DNA of 64,000 nucleotides from Rossellomorea sp. y25 (GTDB lineage Bacteria; Bacillota; Bacilli; Bacillales; Bacillaceae_B). Shown here piece after piece: positions 34,399 to 45,447 of the stretch (position 1 is the first letter of the stretch; each line of letters opens with the position of its first letter). Both the position numbers and the translations under genes were made by a program. Below the pieces are notes generated by a model that did no database searches, had not been told where the DNA came from, and worked only from the letters and a program-made list of their open reading frames with translations. The stretch covers positions 3,542,501-3,606,500 of the forward strand of contig NZ_CP145886.1 of the NCBI RefSeq assembly GCF_038049935.1, written 5' to 3'.

Positions 34399-35001
34399 AT
34401 GGCTCGATATACTGGCCCAAGCTGGAAATTATCTCGTCGTCTTGGAATCTCTCTAAGCGGTACGGGTAAAGAATTAGAAAAGCGTCCTTACGCTCCTGGA
34501 CAACATGGTCCAAACCAACGTAAAAAAATCTCTGAGTACGGTTTACAACTTCAAGAGAAGCAAAAACTTCGTCACATGTACGGAGTAACTGAGCGTCAAT
34601 TCCGTAACCTATTTGACCAAGCTGGCAAATTACAAGGTAAACACGGTGAAAACTTCATGGCGCTACTTGAGTGCCGCCTGGATAACGTTGTTTATCGTTT
34701 AGGTCTTGCTCGTACTCGCCGTCAAGCACGTCAACTTGTTAACCACGGTCACGTTACAGTGAACGGATCTCGCGTAGACATCCCTTCATTCCGCGTTCTT
34801 CCTGGTCAAACAATCTCAGTTCGTGAAAAATCACGTAACCTTGACATCATCAAAGAAGCGATGGAAGTGAACAGCTTTGTTCCTGAATTCCTAACTTTCG
34901 ATGCTGACAAATTAGAAGGTACATTCACTCGCGTTCCTGAGCGTTCTGAATTACCAGCTGAAATCAATGAAGCTCTTATCGTTGAGTTCTACTCTCGTTA
35001 A
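34399..35001 (+). CDS. rpsD: 30S ribosomal protein S4
   Basis: 200 aa. Primary 16S rRNA binding protein that nucleates the 30S body. [16 protein letters not shown] at the N-terminus and the S4 RNA-binding domain ([30 protein letters not shown], about 90-150) are visible. AAAGGAGGAG precedes ATG 34399; the longer frame to 34327 is leader. Monocistronic, separate from the large ribosomal operons, as in B. subtilis. Confidence 0.98.
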   Translation: MARYTGPSWKLSRRLGISLSGTGKELEKRPYAPGQHGPNQRKKISEYGLQLQEKQKLRHMYGVTERQFRNLFDQAGKLQGKHGENFMALLECRLDNVVYRLGLARTRRQARQLVNHGHVTVNGSRVDIPSFRVLPGQTISVREKSRNLDIIKEAMEVNSFVPEFLTFDADKLEGTFTRVPERSELPAEINEALIVEFYSR

Positions 35002-35012
35002 TCTTTGTGAGA

Positions 35013-35048
35013 AAAACACTGTCCATTTTATGGGCAGTGTTTTTTTTT
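35013..35048 (+). terminator. rpsD terminator
   Basis: AAACACTGTCC / GGGCAGTGTTT around a 7-base loop, then eight T. Confidence 0.9.
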
Positions 35049-35147
35049 AACTTCTTTAGTTGTTTGAACATTTATTAGTAAAAATCGAAGAGTTCACATC
35101 TGTTTTACGTATGTGATGGAATTAGGAGAAGCGTTTCTTATGAAGTT

Positions 35148-35258
35148 ATTTTCAAATTTTGAGATATATTTTCAAAAATGGACTGTTTATTTTCAATTTT
35201 CAAGATATATTTTCAAAAAATTGCACTTTTATTTTCAATTAATACAATATATTTTCAA
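35148..35258. repeat. Tandem array C, six ATTTTCAA cores
   Basis: ATTTTCAA occurs at 35148, 35168, 35189, 35209, 35231 and 35251 (steps 20, 21, 20, 22, 20; dimers 41-42 bp). Tails alternate between AAAAATTGCACTTTT-like and TTNNNACNATAT-like. It lies between the terminators of the convergent rpsD and tyrS. Confidence 0.8.
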
Positions 35259-35274
35259 ATCCCCCTTCCGAACA

Positions 35275-35320
35275 CAAAAAAGCACGGTACCCGCTCCAAA
35301 AAGAGGAACGGATACCGCAC
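35275..35320 (-). terminator. tyrS terminator
   Basis: GCACGGTACCCGCTCC and GGAACGGATACCGC pair with a few mismatches (35282-35318), and TTTTTTG follows on the minus strand. Confidence 0.75.
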
Positions 35321-35340
35321 TGTCAGATTCAATACTAGTA

Positions 35341-36946
<1,606 letters not shown>

Positions 36947-36952
36947 ATAAGG

Positions 36953-36981
36953 TTTTTACCACATTCTAAATAAATAGTCAA
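36953..36981 (-). promoter_or_regulatory. tyrS promoter
   Basis: -35 TTGACT (36976-36981), 17 bp, -10 TAAAAA (36953-36958) on the minus strand, just upstream of the T-box leader. Confidence 0.6.
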
Positions 36982-37053
36982 TAAACCTACTAAAAATACT
37001 GCCCGACCAACAACCCTTTTATTTGACTTTTTACGACAGCTCTCTCGTAAATA

Positions 37054-37062
37054 TGCTATAAT
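37054..37062 (+). promoter_or_regulatory. Extended -10 promoter of the PBP gene
   Basis: TGCTATAAT is an extended -10; no good -35 at 17 bp. The start is about 20 bp before the ribosome site GGGGGGAA. Confidence 0.55.
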
Positions 37063-37088
37063 GGGAATGTTCTGGGGGGAATGATTAT

Positions 37089-40046
37089 ATGAAGGAAAAA
37101 TGGAACAAATTACTTGAAAAACTAGATCCTGCAATCAGGTTCTTTTCAAATACTGGATTTCAAAAACGAGCTAGAATTACATACGGAGTATTTTGGAACC
37201 TATCCCTGATACTTGTCGTTCTATTTGTATTAGGCTTTGCATTTGCAGGAGGAGTCGGAGCCGGTTATTTCGCTTCTCTCGTGAAGGAAGAACCGATTCG
37301 TCCTTATGACCAAATGAAGAAGGACATTTACAACTATGAAGAAACGTCGCAGCTTTACTTCGCTGATAATGTCTATCTGGGAAAACTCCGGACGGACTTG
37401 GAGCGCGAAGAAGTAAAGCTTAAAGATGTCTCCGAAGACCTGCGGAATGCTGTCATTGCAACGGAAGATGAATACTTCAAAGATCATAACGGTGTCGTAC
37501 CCAAGGCAATCATGCGTGCCGTACTTCAGGAATTCACCAATTCCTCTACCCAATCAGGTGGAAGTACACTCACTCAACAGCTGATCAAAAACCAAATTCT
37601 GACGAATGAAGTATCCTTTGAACGAAAAGCGAAGGAAATTCTTCTTGCTTTACGTTTAGAAAGATTTTTTGAGAAAGACGAAATACTGGAAGCGTATCTG
37701 AATGTAGCGACTCTTGGTCGTAATTCTTCCGGTCGGAATATCGCCGGTGTCCAATCGGCTGCTCAAGGGATCTTCGGAGTGGACGCCAAAGATTTAACCT
37801 TGCCTCAATCTGCTTTCATTGCAGGACTTCCACAAGCTCCTTTCTCTTACACTCCATTCACGAATAACGGAGAAATGAAAGAGAATCTGGAAGCCGGAAT
37901 GAGCCGTAAAAACACTGTACTCTACAGAATGCACCGGGAAGGTTACATTACGAAAAAAGAGTACAATGATGCTGTTGCCTATGACCTGTCGAAAGATTTC
38001 ATCAAGGCTAAACCATCACCGAGCGAACAATATCCATGGCTGACAGCTGAACTGGAAAGCAGGGCAGTGGATATTATGACGGATGTACTGGCTGAGAAAG
38101 ACGGATATTCAAAACAAGACCTTGAAAACAATGATGAGCTTGAAGAAAAATACCGCACGCTCGCGGATCGTAATGTCCGTCAAAGCGGATATGAAATTCA
38201 TTCAACCATCAATAAAAAAATCTATGATCAAATGCAGAAAACAAAAGATGCCTATGAAATGTATGGTCCTCCGAAATATGTAACGGCAACGGACCCTGAA
38301 ACAGGGGAAGAAGTGGAAGTACAGGAACCGGTTCAGGTCGGAGCGATCATGATTGAAAATAAGACGGGACGCATCATCAGTTTCATCGGCGGCCGTGACT
38401 TTAAAACGGAACAAATCAATCATGCCACTCAGGCACTGAGATCGAACGGGTCCACCATGAAGCCATTACTTGCGTATGCCCCGGCACTGGAATACGGATA
38501 CATTTCACCTGGATCCCCTATTCCTGACGTTGGTGTAAACATCAATGGGTGGACGCCTGAAAACTACTCGCTTAATGAACGCGGACTTTTCCCTGCAAGA
38601 CATGCACTTGCAGAATCATTGAACTTACCTGCAGTAAGAACCTATGCCAATATCTATAACCGAAATCCATTTAAAGAATTCCTTCTGAAAATGGGCTTCT
38701 CATCACTTAACAGCCGATATGATAATAACCTGTCACTTGCACTGGGAGCCACGACAAGTGGTGTAACAGTCGAAGAAAACGTAAATGCCTACACCACTTT
38801 TGCAAACGGCGGAAAATTCATTGATGCCTATATGATTGATAAAATTGTCGATCAAGAAGGCAATGTGGTTTACGAGCATAAAGTAGAACCGGTGGATGTG
38901 TTCAGTCCGCAGACTGCTTACCTCACCATCGATATGATGAGAGATACCCTGGATCATTCACTAGGTACGGGGCGTTATGCGAAGAAATTCCTGAACTTTG
39001 GTTCAGACTGGGCCGGGAAATCCGGAACGAGTCAGGATTACAAGGATCACTGGTTTGTCGCATCCAATCCGAGCATCACTTTCGGAACCTGGTTCGGATA
39101 TGACACACCTTCTTCATTAAATACACCGGGATCCCGGGCACAGTATGGACATTATGGATTACGTAATATCCGCTTATGGTCATACTTATTGAATGATACG
39201 AGGGACTTGGCTCCTGAGCTGATCGATCCCGATGCTTCGTTTACAGCACCGGAAGGCATTGTAAGGAGATCCTTCTGCTCCATTTCCGGATTGCTGCCAT
39301 CAGAAGCATGCAGTCAGGCCGGGTTAGTGAAAAGTGACTTATTCAACGCTAAATATGTACCGACCAAAACCGATGACAGCTTACTAATGAGCCGTTATGT
39401 CATGGTTAACGGAAAGAAATATTTAGCTCTGCCTAATACGCCGGAAGAATTTTCACAGCCGGGAGTGATTTTGAATCCTGACTTTGTGAAGAATGTATTT
39501 GGTTCTGTACCTGGAGATCCAAACAAACTCATTCCGGAAGGTGACAATCGATTCAAAAATGTTCTGATTGCAGAAAATAAAATTTCTGACGACGGATCAG
39601 CTCCCGGTACGGTAAAAGCAAGTGCTAATGGAAATACCATCACTTGGACGTCATCCGCAAGCAGCGATGTCGTCGGATACCGTGTATATAGTAAATCTGG
39701 CGGCAAGGTCGGCAGTGTCAAGTCTGGCGGAAGTTATTCAATTTCCGTTGGAAATGGTGATTTCTATGTGGTTTCCGTAGACGTAGCCGGAAGACAATCT
39801 GCACCTTCCAATACTGTACAAATCGGAAAACCGGAGCCTGAGCCAAAGCCTGAAAAACCGGCAACGGATCCGAAACCGCCTGGTGATAAACCAGCCGATC
39901 CCCCTCCTAAACCAGACAAGCCTGAGCCACCACCTCCATCTGATGATGGAGGCGGTGATGGCGGCGGTGGAGACGATGGAGTCGGTGACGGTGGCGGCGC
40001 AACCGAGCCACCGACTGAGCCTGATCCACCTGCTGAGCAGAACTAG
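37089..40046 (+). CDS. Class A penicillin-binding protein with FN3 domain and Pro/Gly/Asp tail
   Basis: 985 aa. Cytoplasmic N-terminus, one membrane anchor (about 35-62), glycosyltransferase GT51 (about 95-270; catalytic Glu126 in ATEDEYF, GGSTLTQQ 157-164), transpeptidase (about 400-680; STMK 455-458, SLN 510-512, KSGT 644-647), a fibronectin type III domain (about 830-910) and a low-complexity tail (about 912-985) rich in PEPKPEKP then DDGGGDGGGG repeats. It polymerises and crosslinks peptidoglycan. The domain plan is that of B. subtilis PBP1a/b-like and related enzymes with C-terminal FN3 extension. The exact orthologue is not fixed. Confidence 0.94.
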   Translation: MKEKWNKLLEKLDPAIRFFSNTGFQKRARITYGVFWNLSLILVVLFVLGFAFAGGVGAGYFASLVKEEPIRPYDQMKKDIYNYEETSQLYFADNVYLGKLRTDLEREEVKLKDVSEDLRNAVIATEDEYFKDHNGVVPKAIMRAVLQEFTNSSTQSGGSTLTQQLIKNQILTNEVSFERKAKEILLALRLERFFEKDEILEAYLNVATLGRNSSGRNIAGVQSAAQGIFGVDAKDLTLPQSAFIAGLPQAPFSYTPFTNNGEMKENLEAGMSRKNTVLYRMHREGYITKKEYNDAVAYDLSKDFIKAKPSPSEQYPWLTAELESRAVDIMTDVLAEKDGYSKQDLENNDELEEKYRTLADRNVRQSGYEIHSTINKKIYDQMQKTKDAYEMYGPPKYVTATDPETGEEVEVQEPVQVGAIMIENKTGRIISFIGGRDFKTEQINHATQALRSNGSTMKPLLAYAPALEYGYISPGSPIPDVGVNINGWTPENYSLNERGLFPARHALAESLNLPAVRTYANIYNRNPFKEFLLKMGFSSLNSRYDNNLSLALGATTSGVTVEENVNAYTTFANGGKFIDAYMIDKIVDQEGNVVYEHKVEPVDVFSPQTAYLTIDMMRDTLDHSLGTGRYAKKFLNFGSDWAGKSGTSQDYKDHWFVASNPSITFGTWFGYDTPSSLNTPGSRAQYGHYGLRNIRLWSYLLNDTRDLAPELIDPDASFTAPEGIVRRSFCSISGLLPSEACSQAGLVKSDLFNAKYVPTKTDDSLLMSRYVMVNGKKYLALPNTPEEFSQPGVILNPDFVKNVFGSVPGDPNKLIPEGDNRFKNVLIAENKISDDGSAPGTVKASANGNTITWTSSASSDVVGYRVYSKSGGKVGSVKSGGSYSISVGNGDFYVVSVDVAGRQSAPSNTVQIGKPEPEPKPEKPATDPKPPGDKPADPPPKPDKPEPPPPSDDGGGDGGGGDDGVGDGGGATEPPTEPDPPAEQN

Positions 40047-40058
40047 ATACAAGTTGAA

Positions 40059-40094
40059 AACGAGCGAAAGTATTTACTTTTCGCTCGTTTTTTT
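40059..40094 (+). terminator. PBP gene terminator
   Basis: AACGAGCGAAA / TTTTCGCTCGTT stem with T7. Confidence 0.88.
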
Positions 40095-40130
40095 GTTCCC
40101 TCCCTCGCCCAAACCAAAAAAGCACCCACA

Positions 40131-40162
40131 AAAGAACCCCCGCTCCACGAGCGGGGGTTCTT
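40131..40162 (-). terminator. acsA terminator
   Basis: GAACCCCCGCTC-CAC-GAGCGGGGGTTC, a 12-bp perfect stem with TTTTG following on the minus strand. Confidence 0.88.
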
Positions 40163-40169
40163 CCACCTA

Positions 40170-41888
40170 TTAATCTTCCATTGTACTTAAATCACCGGTA
40201 GGGAGGTCTAACTCCCATGCCTTCAATACTCGGCGCATGATCTTTCCGCTTCGTGTCTTCGGAAGTTTGTCTCGGAATTCGATTTCTCTAGGAGCCGCAT
40301 GGGCAGCTAATCCTTTTTTAACAAATTGACGAATCTCTTCTTTTAGCTCATCTGTCACTTCATATCCGTCGCGAAGAGCGATGAACGCTTTGATGATTTC
40401 GCCGCGAACCGGATCAGGCTTTCCAATAACACCTGCTTCGGCGACTGCCGGATGTTCTACAAGCTTGCTTTCTACTTCAAATGGACCTACTCGTTCTCCA
40501 GACGTCATGATGACATCATCAATCCGGCCCTGGAACCAGAAATATCCGTCTTCATCCATATAAGCTGAATCTCCAGAAACATACCAGTCACCAGGCATGA
40601 AGTATGAGTCATACTTCTGTGGATTATTCCAGATCTGGTTCATCATGGACGGCCAGCCTTTTTTGATCGCTAAGTTCCCCATGCGGTATGGGGGCACTTC
40701 GTTTCCTTGATCATCCACAATCGCTGCTTTCACTCCCGGGAATGGTTTCCCCATGGAACCTGGCTTGATTTCCATGCTCGGATAGTTACAGATCAATTGA
40801 CCGCCTGTTTCCGTCATCCACCAAGTATCATGGATGCGGAGATTGAATACTTTCATTCCCCAGCGCACAACTTCCGGATTCAGTGGTTCACCTACGCTCA
40901 GGATATGGCGAAGAGAGCTTAAGTCGAATTGTTTCACGACTTCATCCCCGGCACCCATCAACATCCTGAAAGCCGTTGGAGCACTGTACCAAACCGTCAC
41001 TCCATAGTCTTCGATCGTTTTATACCAGTTCTCAGGCTTGAAGCGTCCCCCTACAATAACGTTCGAGGCACCTGTCAGCCACGGGCCGAAGATTCCATAT
41101 GAAGTCCCTGTGACCCAGCCCGGATCAGCTGTGCACCAATACACATCCTCTTCCTGAAGGTCGAGCACCCATTTGGAAGTTTGATAATGTTGGATCATAG
41201 CGTTATGGACATGAAGGACCCCTTTTGGTTTTCCAGTGGACCCTGATGTATAGTGAAGGATCAACCCATCGTTCCGGTCTACCCATTCTACTGCCAGTTT
41301 ATCGCTCGCTTCAGCAAATTTTGATAGGAAGTCAACATGAACATCGTCCTCCTGTACCTCATCCCCAATTAGAAACACATGCTTTAAGTTCGGAAGTTCA
41401 CTTACCGGAACCCTCTTTAATAGTTCAGGAGTCGTGATCAGTACCTTTGCTTCACTATCCTCTAATCGATCACGGACGGCTCCCTCCATGAATGCTTCAA
41501 ACAGAGGACCTACGATGGCACCCAGCTTGATCGCACCCAATACGGAGAAATACAATTCCGGTGATCTTGGCATGAAGATGAAGACACGGTCACCTTTTTC
41601 AACATCCCCAAAACGCTTCAATACATTTCCTGCTTTGTTCGACATCTTCTTCATATCAGAGTACGTATATTTTTCATCACGTTCTGCATCTCGGTAATAA
41701 AGAGCGACTTTATTTTTCCTGAAAGATACTGCATGTCGGTCGATTGCTTCATGAGCCAGATTGACACGTCCTGTTTCCGCCCATGAAAATTCTTTTTCAA
41801 CATCTTTCCAATCAAATGATTCATACGTATTTTCATAGCTTTCAAGATTATAGTTTCCCTTTGTCACTGGTAACGCTTCCACTTTCAT
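40170..41888 (-). CDS. acsA: Acetyl-CoA synthetase
   Basis: 572 aa. It makes acetyl-CoA from acetate, ATP and CoA when acetate is scavenged. YTSGSTGKPKG (about 220-230), the WWMTETGGQ motif and GDYMDEDGYFWF-type segments are present, and PKTRSGKIMRRVL near the C-terminus has the lysine that AcuA acetylates to switch off the enzyme. The divergent acuABC operon supplies this control. Start ATG 41888 has AAGGGGG ten bases upstream; an ATG three codons before it abuts that site. Confidence 0.97.
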   Translation of the reverse strand: MKVEALPVTKGNYNLESYENTYESFDWKDVEKEFSWAETGRVNLAHEAIDRHAVSFRKNKVALYYRDAERDEKYTYSDMKKMSNKAGNVLKRFGDVEKGDRVFIFMPRSPELYFSVLGAIKLGAIVGPLFEAFMEGAVRDRLEDSEAKVLITTPELLKRVPVSELPNLKHVFLIGDEVQEDDVHVDFLSKFAEASDKLAVEWVDRNDGLILHYTSGSTGKPKGVLHVHNAMIQHYQTSKWVLDLQEEDVYWCTADPGWVTGTSYGIFGPWLTGASNVIVGGRFKPENWYKTIEDYGVTVWYSAPTAFRMLMGAGDEVVKQFDLSSLRHILSVGEPLNPEVVRWGMKVFNLRIHDTWWMTETGGQLICNYPSMEIKPGSMGKPFPGVKAAIVDDQGNEVPPYRMGNLAIKKGWPSMMNQIWNNPQKYDSYFMPGDWYVSGDSAYMDEDGYFWFQGRIDDVIMTSGERVGPFEVESKLVEHPAVAEAGVIGKPDPVRGEIIKAFIALRDGYEVTDELKEEIRQFVKKGLAAHAAPREIEFRDKLPKTRSGKIMRRVLKAWELDLPTGDLSTMED

Positions 41889-41905
41889 ATACCGCATCCC
41901 CCTTA

Positions 41906-41919
41906 TGTAAGAAATTACA
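41906..41919 (-). promoter_or_regulatory. CG-less cre-like palindrome in the acsA leader
   Basis: TGTAA-GAAA-TTACA, a perfect 5-4-5 palindrome between the acsA -10 and its ribosome site. It fits TGWAANCGNTNWCA except that the central CG is AA. That is where a cre site is known in B. subtilis acsA, so it may be a decayed or modified cre or bind another regulator. Confidence 0.45.
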
Positions 41920-41924
41920 ATCTT

Positions 41925-41953
41925 ATTATAGTATAAATTTAATATTTTCTCAA
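41925..41953 (-). promoter_or_regulatory. acsA promoter
   Basis: -35 TTGAGA (41948-41953), 17 bp, -10 TATAAT (41925-41930) on the minus strand. Confidence 0.8.
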
Positions 41954-42073
41954 TTTTTTAAAAAATCTGCCATAAAGTTCTCCCTAGTATTTTTAGGACA
42001 AAAACGGTTCAAACCCCTGCTCTATATAGGTATTGCAGAATAATATTTCCTCTGCAGACGTCTGAAAATTTCG

Positions 42074-42109
42074 TGAAAGCGCTATACATTTTTTCATTTC
42101 ATGTATAAT
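42074..42109 (+). promoter_or_regulatory. acuABC promoter with cre-like site
   Basis: TGAAAGCGCTATAC (42074-42087) fits the cre consensus at 12 of 14 positions and overlaps the -35 region, with -10 TATAAT at 42104-42109. CcpA binding here would repress. Confidence 0.6.
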
Positions 42110-42141
42110 GTACTTGAGGAATATCTTTAGGTGGTGTCCAG

Positions 42142-42774
42142 ATGAAATTGAAAAAAACCTATAATGCAACAGAATTAAAGACAACAAAAGGAAATCTCAT
42201 CATTGAAGGCCCGATTTCCGCTGAAGAATTGGCACGTCTTGATTTTCACGAAGACTTGGTCGCTTTCAGACCTCCTGCTCAGCAACATAAAGCCCTTGTT
42301 GAGATTGCCGGTTTACCAGAAGGACGAATTCTGATTGCGAGAGACAATCATACGATCGTTGGGTATGTTACATATTTATATCCTGATCCTCTTGAACGCT
42401 GGTCTCAAGGGAAAATGGAGAATCTTATCGAGCTTGGAGCAATCGAGGTCATCCCTAAATACCGCGGGGCTTCCGTCGGGAAAAACCTGTTAAGGGTTTC
42501 CATGATGGATGATCATATGGAAGATTTTATTGTCATTACGACTGAATACTATTGGCATTGGGACCTTAAAGGAACCGGCTTGAACGTATGGGAATATCGT
42601 AAGGTGATGGAAAAGATGATGAACGCTGGCGGTTTGGAGTATTACGCAACTGATGACCCTGAAATCAGCTCCCATCCAGCCAATTGTTTAATGGCGAGAA
42701 TCGGTAAAAGAGTGGATTCAGATTCCATCCAACGATTTGATCAGCTGAGATTTATGAATCGTTTTATGTATTAA
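42142..42774 (+). CDS. acuA: Protein acetyltransferase AcuA (GNAT)
   Basis: 210 aa. GNAT fold with the acetyl-CoA loop KYRGASVGKNLLRVSM (about 110-130) corresponding to the Q/RxxGxG/A motif. It acetylates the catalytic lysine of AcsA and shuts it down. It is first gene of acuABC, divergent from acsA with a 250-base shared control region. ATG 42142 has a GGTGG ribosome site. Confidence 0.96.
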   Translation: MKLKKTYNATELKTTKGNLIIEGPISAEELARLDFHEDLVAFRPPAQQHKALVEIAGLPEGRILIARDNHTIVGYVTYLYPDPLERWSQGKMENLIELGAIEVIPKYRGASVGKNLLRVSMMDDHMEDFIVITTEYYWHWDLKGTGLNVWEYRKVMEKMMNAGGLEYYATDDPEISSHPANCLMARIGKRVDSDSIQRFDQLRFMNRFMY

Positions 42775-42810
42775 TGGAGTTCTGACAAGTTTTCTAAAGG
42801 GGTGGAGAAC

Positions 42811-43458
42811 GTGATTGTAGAAGAAATCATGAAAACGAAAGTCGAAACATTAAAGGCAGACGATACAATTGAAACAGCCATAAAACTAATGCGGGAGAAG
42901 AAAATCAAGCATATCCCGATTACGAATGATGCTCTGGAAGTAATCGGAATCGTGAGTGACCGTGATGTAAAAGACGGTACCCCATCTATTTTTCATGATG
43001 ACTCCTCTACTAGTGAGTTACAGAATCCTCTTAAGTTGATCATGAAGAAAGATGTGATCACAGGTCATCCATTGGATTTCGTAGAAGAGGTTGCCGCTCT
43101 TTTTTATGAGCACCGAATCAGCTGCCTGCCTATCCTGAAGGAAAAAAAGCTCGTAGGAATCATAACTGAAACAGACCTGCTGTACACTCTCATTCAACTG
43201 ACGGGAGCCCACCAACCCGGCTCTCAAATTGAAGTGAAAGTCCCACATAAAGCTGGCATTCTCTATGAAGTGGCCGGTATCATCAGAAGAAATAACTCTA
43301 ATATTCAAAGTGTCCTCGTGTATCCGGATAAAAAGGACGAAAACTTTAAAATACTTGTGTTCCGCGTAAGAACGATGAATCCGATGAATGTGATCGATGA
43401 TCTCAAGAAAGAAGGATATGACGTGTTATGGCCAAACATGCCAGGAATCTCATCATGA
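42811..43458 (+). CDS. acuB: AcuB, CBS-pair and ACT domain protein
   Basis: 215 aa. Two CBS motifs (about 1-55 and 75-135), which bind adenine nucleotides, then an ACT-like domain (about 140-210; VEVKVPHKAGILYEVAGIIRRNN). Its role in acetoin/acetate control is not known in detail. The start is GTG 42811 (MIVEEIMKTKV) with GGGGTGGAG upstream; another GTG three codons before is in the site. It overlaps acuC by 4 bases. Confidence 0.93.
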   Translation: MIVEEIMKTKVETLKADDTIETAIKLMREKKIKHIPITNDALEVIGIVSDRDVKDGTPSIFHDDSSTSELQNPLKLIMKKDVITGHPLDFVEEVAALFYEHRISCLPILKEKKLVGIITETDLLYTLIQLTGAHQPGSQIEVKVPHKAGILYEVAGIIRRNNSNIQSVLVYPDKKDENFKILVFRVRTMNPMNVIDDLKKEGYDVLWPNMPGISS

Positions 43459-44630
43459 CCAAAGATGCTGTCTTCATTTATTCAGATGAACTCCTTGAGT
43501 ATCGGTTCTCTGATGAGCATCCTTTCAATCAAACCCGATTGACCTTGACGATGGACTTACTCAAAGAAGTAAATGCTCTTCAATCAGATGAAATTGTCCC
43601 CCCACGAATGGCTACCGACGAAGAACTATTTCTTAATCATGATCCCAACTATGTAAACGCCGTCAAAAGAGCGAGTGTCGGCCAACTCTCTCAAGATCAG
43701 GCAGAAGGGTTTGGTATTGGTACAGAAGATACCCCAATGTTCAAAGGAATGCATGAAGCAAGTGCTTATTTAGTGGGCGGAACGTTGACGGCCGTTGATT
43801 ATGTCATGACGGGAAAAGCGAAGCATGCCCTCCATCTCGGCGGTGGTCTGCATCACGGCTTCAAAGGAAAAGCATCCGGCTTCTGTATTTATAATGACAG
43901 TTCAGTGGCGATTCGCTATTTGCAGGAAAAATATGGGGCGCGGGTCCTGTACGTCGATACAGATGCTCATCACGGAGATGGCGTTCAGTGGTCCTTTTAC
44001 GATGATCCGGACGTTTGTACCCTGTCCATCCATGAAACGGGACGTTACCTCTTCCCAGGGACAGGTAATATTAATGAGCGCGGTCACGGTAAAGGATATG
44101 GGTATTCCTTCAATATACCCCTCGATGCCTTTACAGAGGATGAATCTTGGCTCGAAGCCTACGAAACGTCCTTCCGTGAAGTCATTGAATTCTTCAAGCC
44201 CGACGTCATTTTGACTCAAAACGGGGCAGATGCCCATTACTATGATCCCCTCACCCACCTTTCAGCTACTATGAATATATACAGGGAAATCCCTCGTATC
44301 GCCCATGAGCTTGCTCATGAGTATTGCGATGGTAAATGGATTGCCGTTGGTGGGGGTGGCTATGACATTTGGAGAGTCGTCCCAAGGGCATGGAGCATGA
44401 TTTGGATGCAGATGACCGGTCGAATGGACCTCGCCTCTTCCTTCCCTGGGAAGTGGACGAAACGCTGGCAGAGTAAGGCAGGTGTCACCTTGCCATCTGA
44501 ATGGTGGGATAGACCTGACATATACAAGCCGATTCCGCGAAAAGGGGAAATCACGGAAAAAAATAAACAAACTGTTGAAAAAGCCCTATACTCCATCCGA
44601 CAGCAACTGAGGCAAAAGCCTAGCAGTTAA
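43455..44630 (+). CDS. acuC: Protein deacetylase AcuC (class I HDAC family)
   Basis: 391 aa. Zn-dependent deacetylase: LHLGGGLHHGFKGKASGFCIYND has the His-His pair, YVDTDAHHGDGVQ the first Asp/His metal ligands, and LTQNGADAHYYDPLTHL the second Asp. It removes the AcuA acetyl group from AcsA, returning activity. The start is ATG 43455, overlapping the acuB stop (ATGA). A longer frame from 43428 within acuB is rejected. Confidence 0.95.
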   Translation: MTKDAVFIYSDELLEYRFSDEHPFNQTRLTLTMDLLKEVNALQSDEIVPPRMATDEELFLNHDPNYVNAVKRASVGQLSQDQAEGFGIGTEDTPMFKGMHEASAYLVGGTLTAVDYVMTGKAKHALHLGGGLHHGFKGKASGFCIYNDSSVAIRYLQEKYGARVLYVDTDAHHGDGVQWSFYDDPDVCTLSIHETGRYLFPGTGNINERGHGKGYGYSFNIPLDAFTEDESWLEAYETSFREVIEFFKPDVILTQNGADAHYYDPLTHLSATMNIYREIPRIAHELAHEYCDGKWIAVGGGGYDIWRVVPRAWSMIWMQMTGRMDLASSFPGKWTKRWQSKAGVTLPSEWWDRPDIYKPIPRKGEITEKNKQTVEKALYSIRQQLRQKPSS

Positions 44631-44665
44631 TCGAAAAAAAGAGGCGGCTTTTTAAACAAATCAAC

Positions 44666-44711
44666 AAAAAACCAAGGACCTCTCATCACCACTGAGAAGC
44701 CCTTGGTTTTT
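44666..44711. terminator. Bidirectional terminator, acuC / motS
   Basis: AAAAACCAAGG-ACC-TCTCA pairs with TGAGA-AGC-CCTTGGTTTTT. Confidence 0.87.
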
Positions 44712-45447
44712 ATTGTTCTTCGTAAGCAGGGTCTGTAATGATCACTTCGACCCGTCTGTTTTTTTGGAGATTCTCCCTGGTGTCATTCGGGGCAATTGGC
44801 CGTGTGTCCCCATATCCGACGGCGATAAAGCGCTTCGGATCCAGGTTCTCCGTTTGAATGATGTATCGAATTACACTGCTTGCCCTTGCAGAGGAGAGTT
44901 CCCAGTTTGATGGAAATCGATATGTACCGATTGGACGATTATCTGTATGTCCTTCTACCTTCACGAAGTTTGGGATTCTGGATAAAAGATCCCCCACTTT
45001 ATTTAAGAACGGATAAGCGTCCTCAAGGACCGTTGCTTCACCTGAGGCAAATAGAGCTTGCTCCTGGAGAACCAGTACGACACCTCTCTCGGTTCTTGTG
45101 GCAACTACAACGTCACTTAATTTGTTTTCATTTAAGTAGCTCTGAATATCCGCTAAAAGTTGAGTTAACTCTTTGTCGGCTTGTTCACTGCTTTGAGGCT
45201 GCATTTTCTCCATTTCCATTTCAGGTTCAGCAGAAGGGTTCTCGAATGGAATGACAGATGGGTAAAACTCGAGGATTTGACGCTGTTGAAAGGAATCAGC
45301 GATGGCCCTGAATTTCACAATATCTATTTGTGACATAGAAAACAATAAAATAAAGAATACGAGAATAAGAGTAATGAGGTCAGAAAAGGTCACCATCCAT
45401 TTTGGAGCACCCGTGGGCTGAGACGCTTGTTGTCGTCTACGCTTCAT
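44710..45447 (-). CDS. motS: Sodium-driven flagellar stator subunit MotS
   Basis: 245 aa. Short basic N-terminus, one membrane segment (about 20-42) with the ion-binding Asp in [16 protein letters not shown], then an OmpA-like peptidoglycan-binding domain (about 130-240; [26 protein letters not shown]). With MotP it forms the Na+-coupled stator. The start ATG 45447 lies inside motP (11-base overlap) with AGGAGG upstream. The longer frame is rejected. Confidence 0.95.
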   Translation of the reverse strand: MKRRRQQASQPTGAPKWMVTFSDLITLILVFFILLFSMSQIDIVKFRAIADSFQQRQILEFYPSVIPFENPSAEPEMEMEKMQPQSSEQADKELTQLLADIQSYLNENKLSDVVVATRTERGVVLVLQEQALFASGEATVLEDAYPFLNKVGDLLSRIPNFVKVEGHTDNRPIGTYRFPSNWELSSARASSVIRYIIQTENLDPKRFIAVGYGDTRPIAPNDTRENLQKNRRVEVIITDPAYEEQ

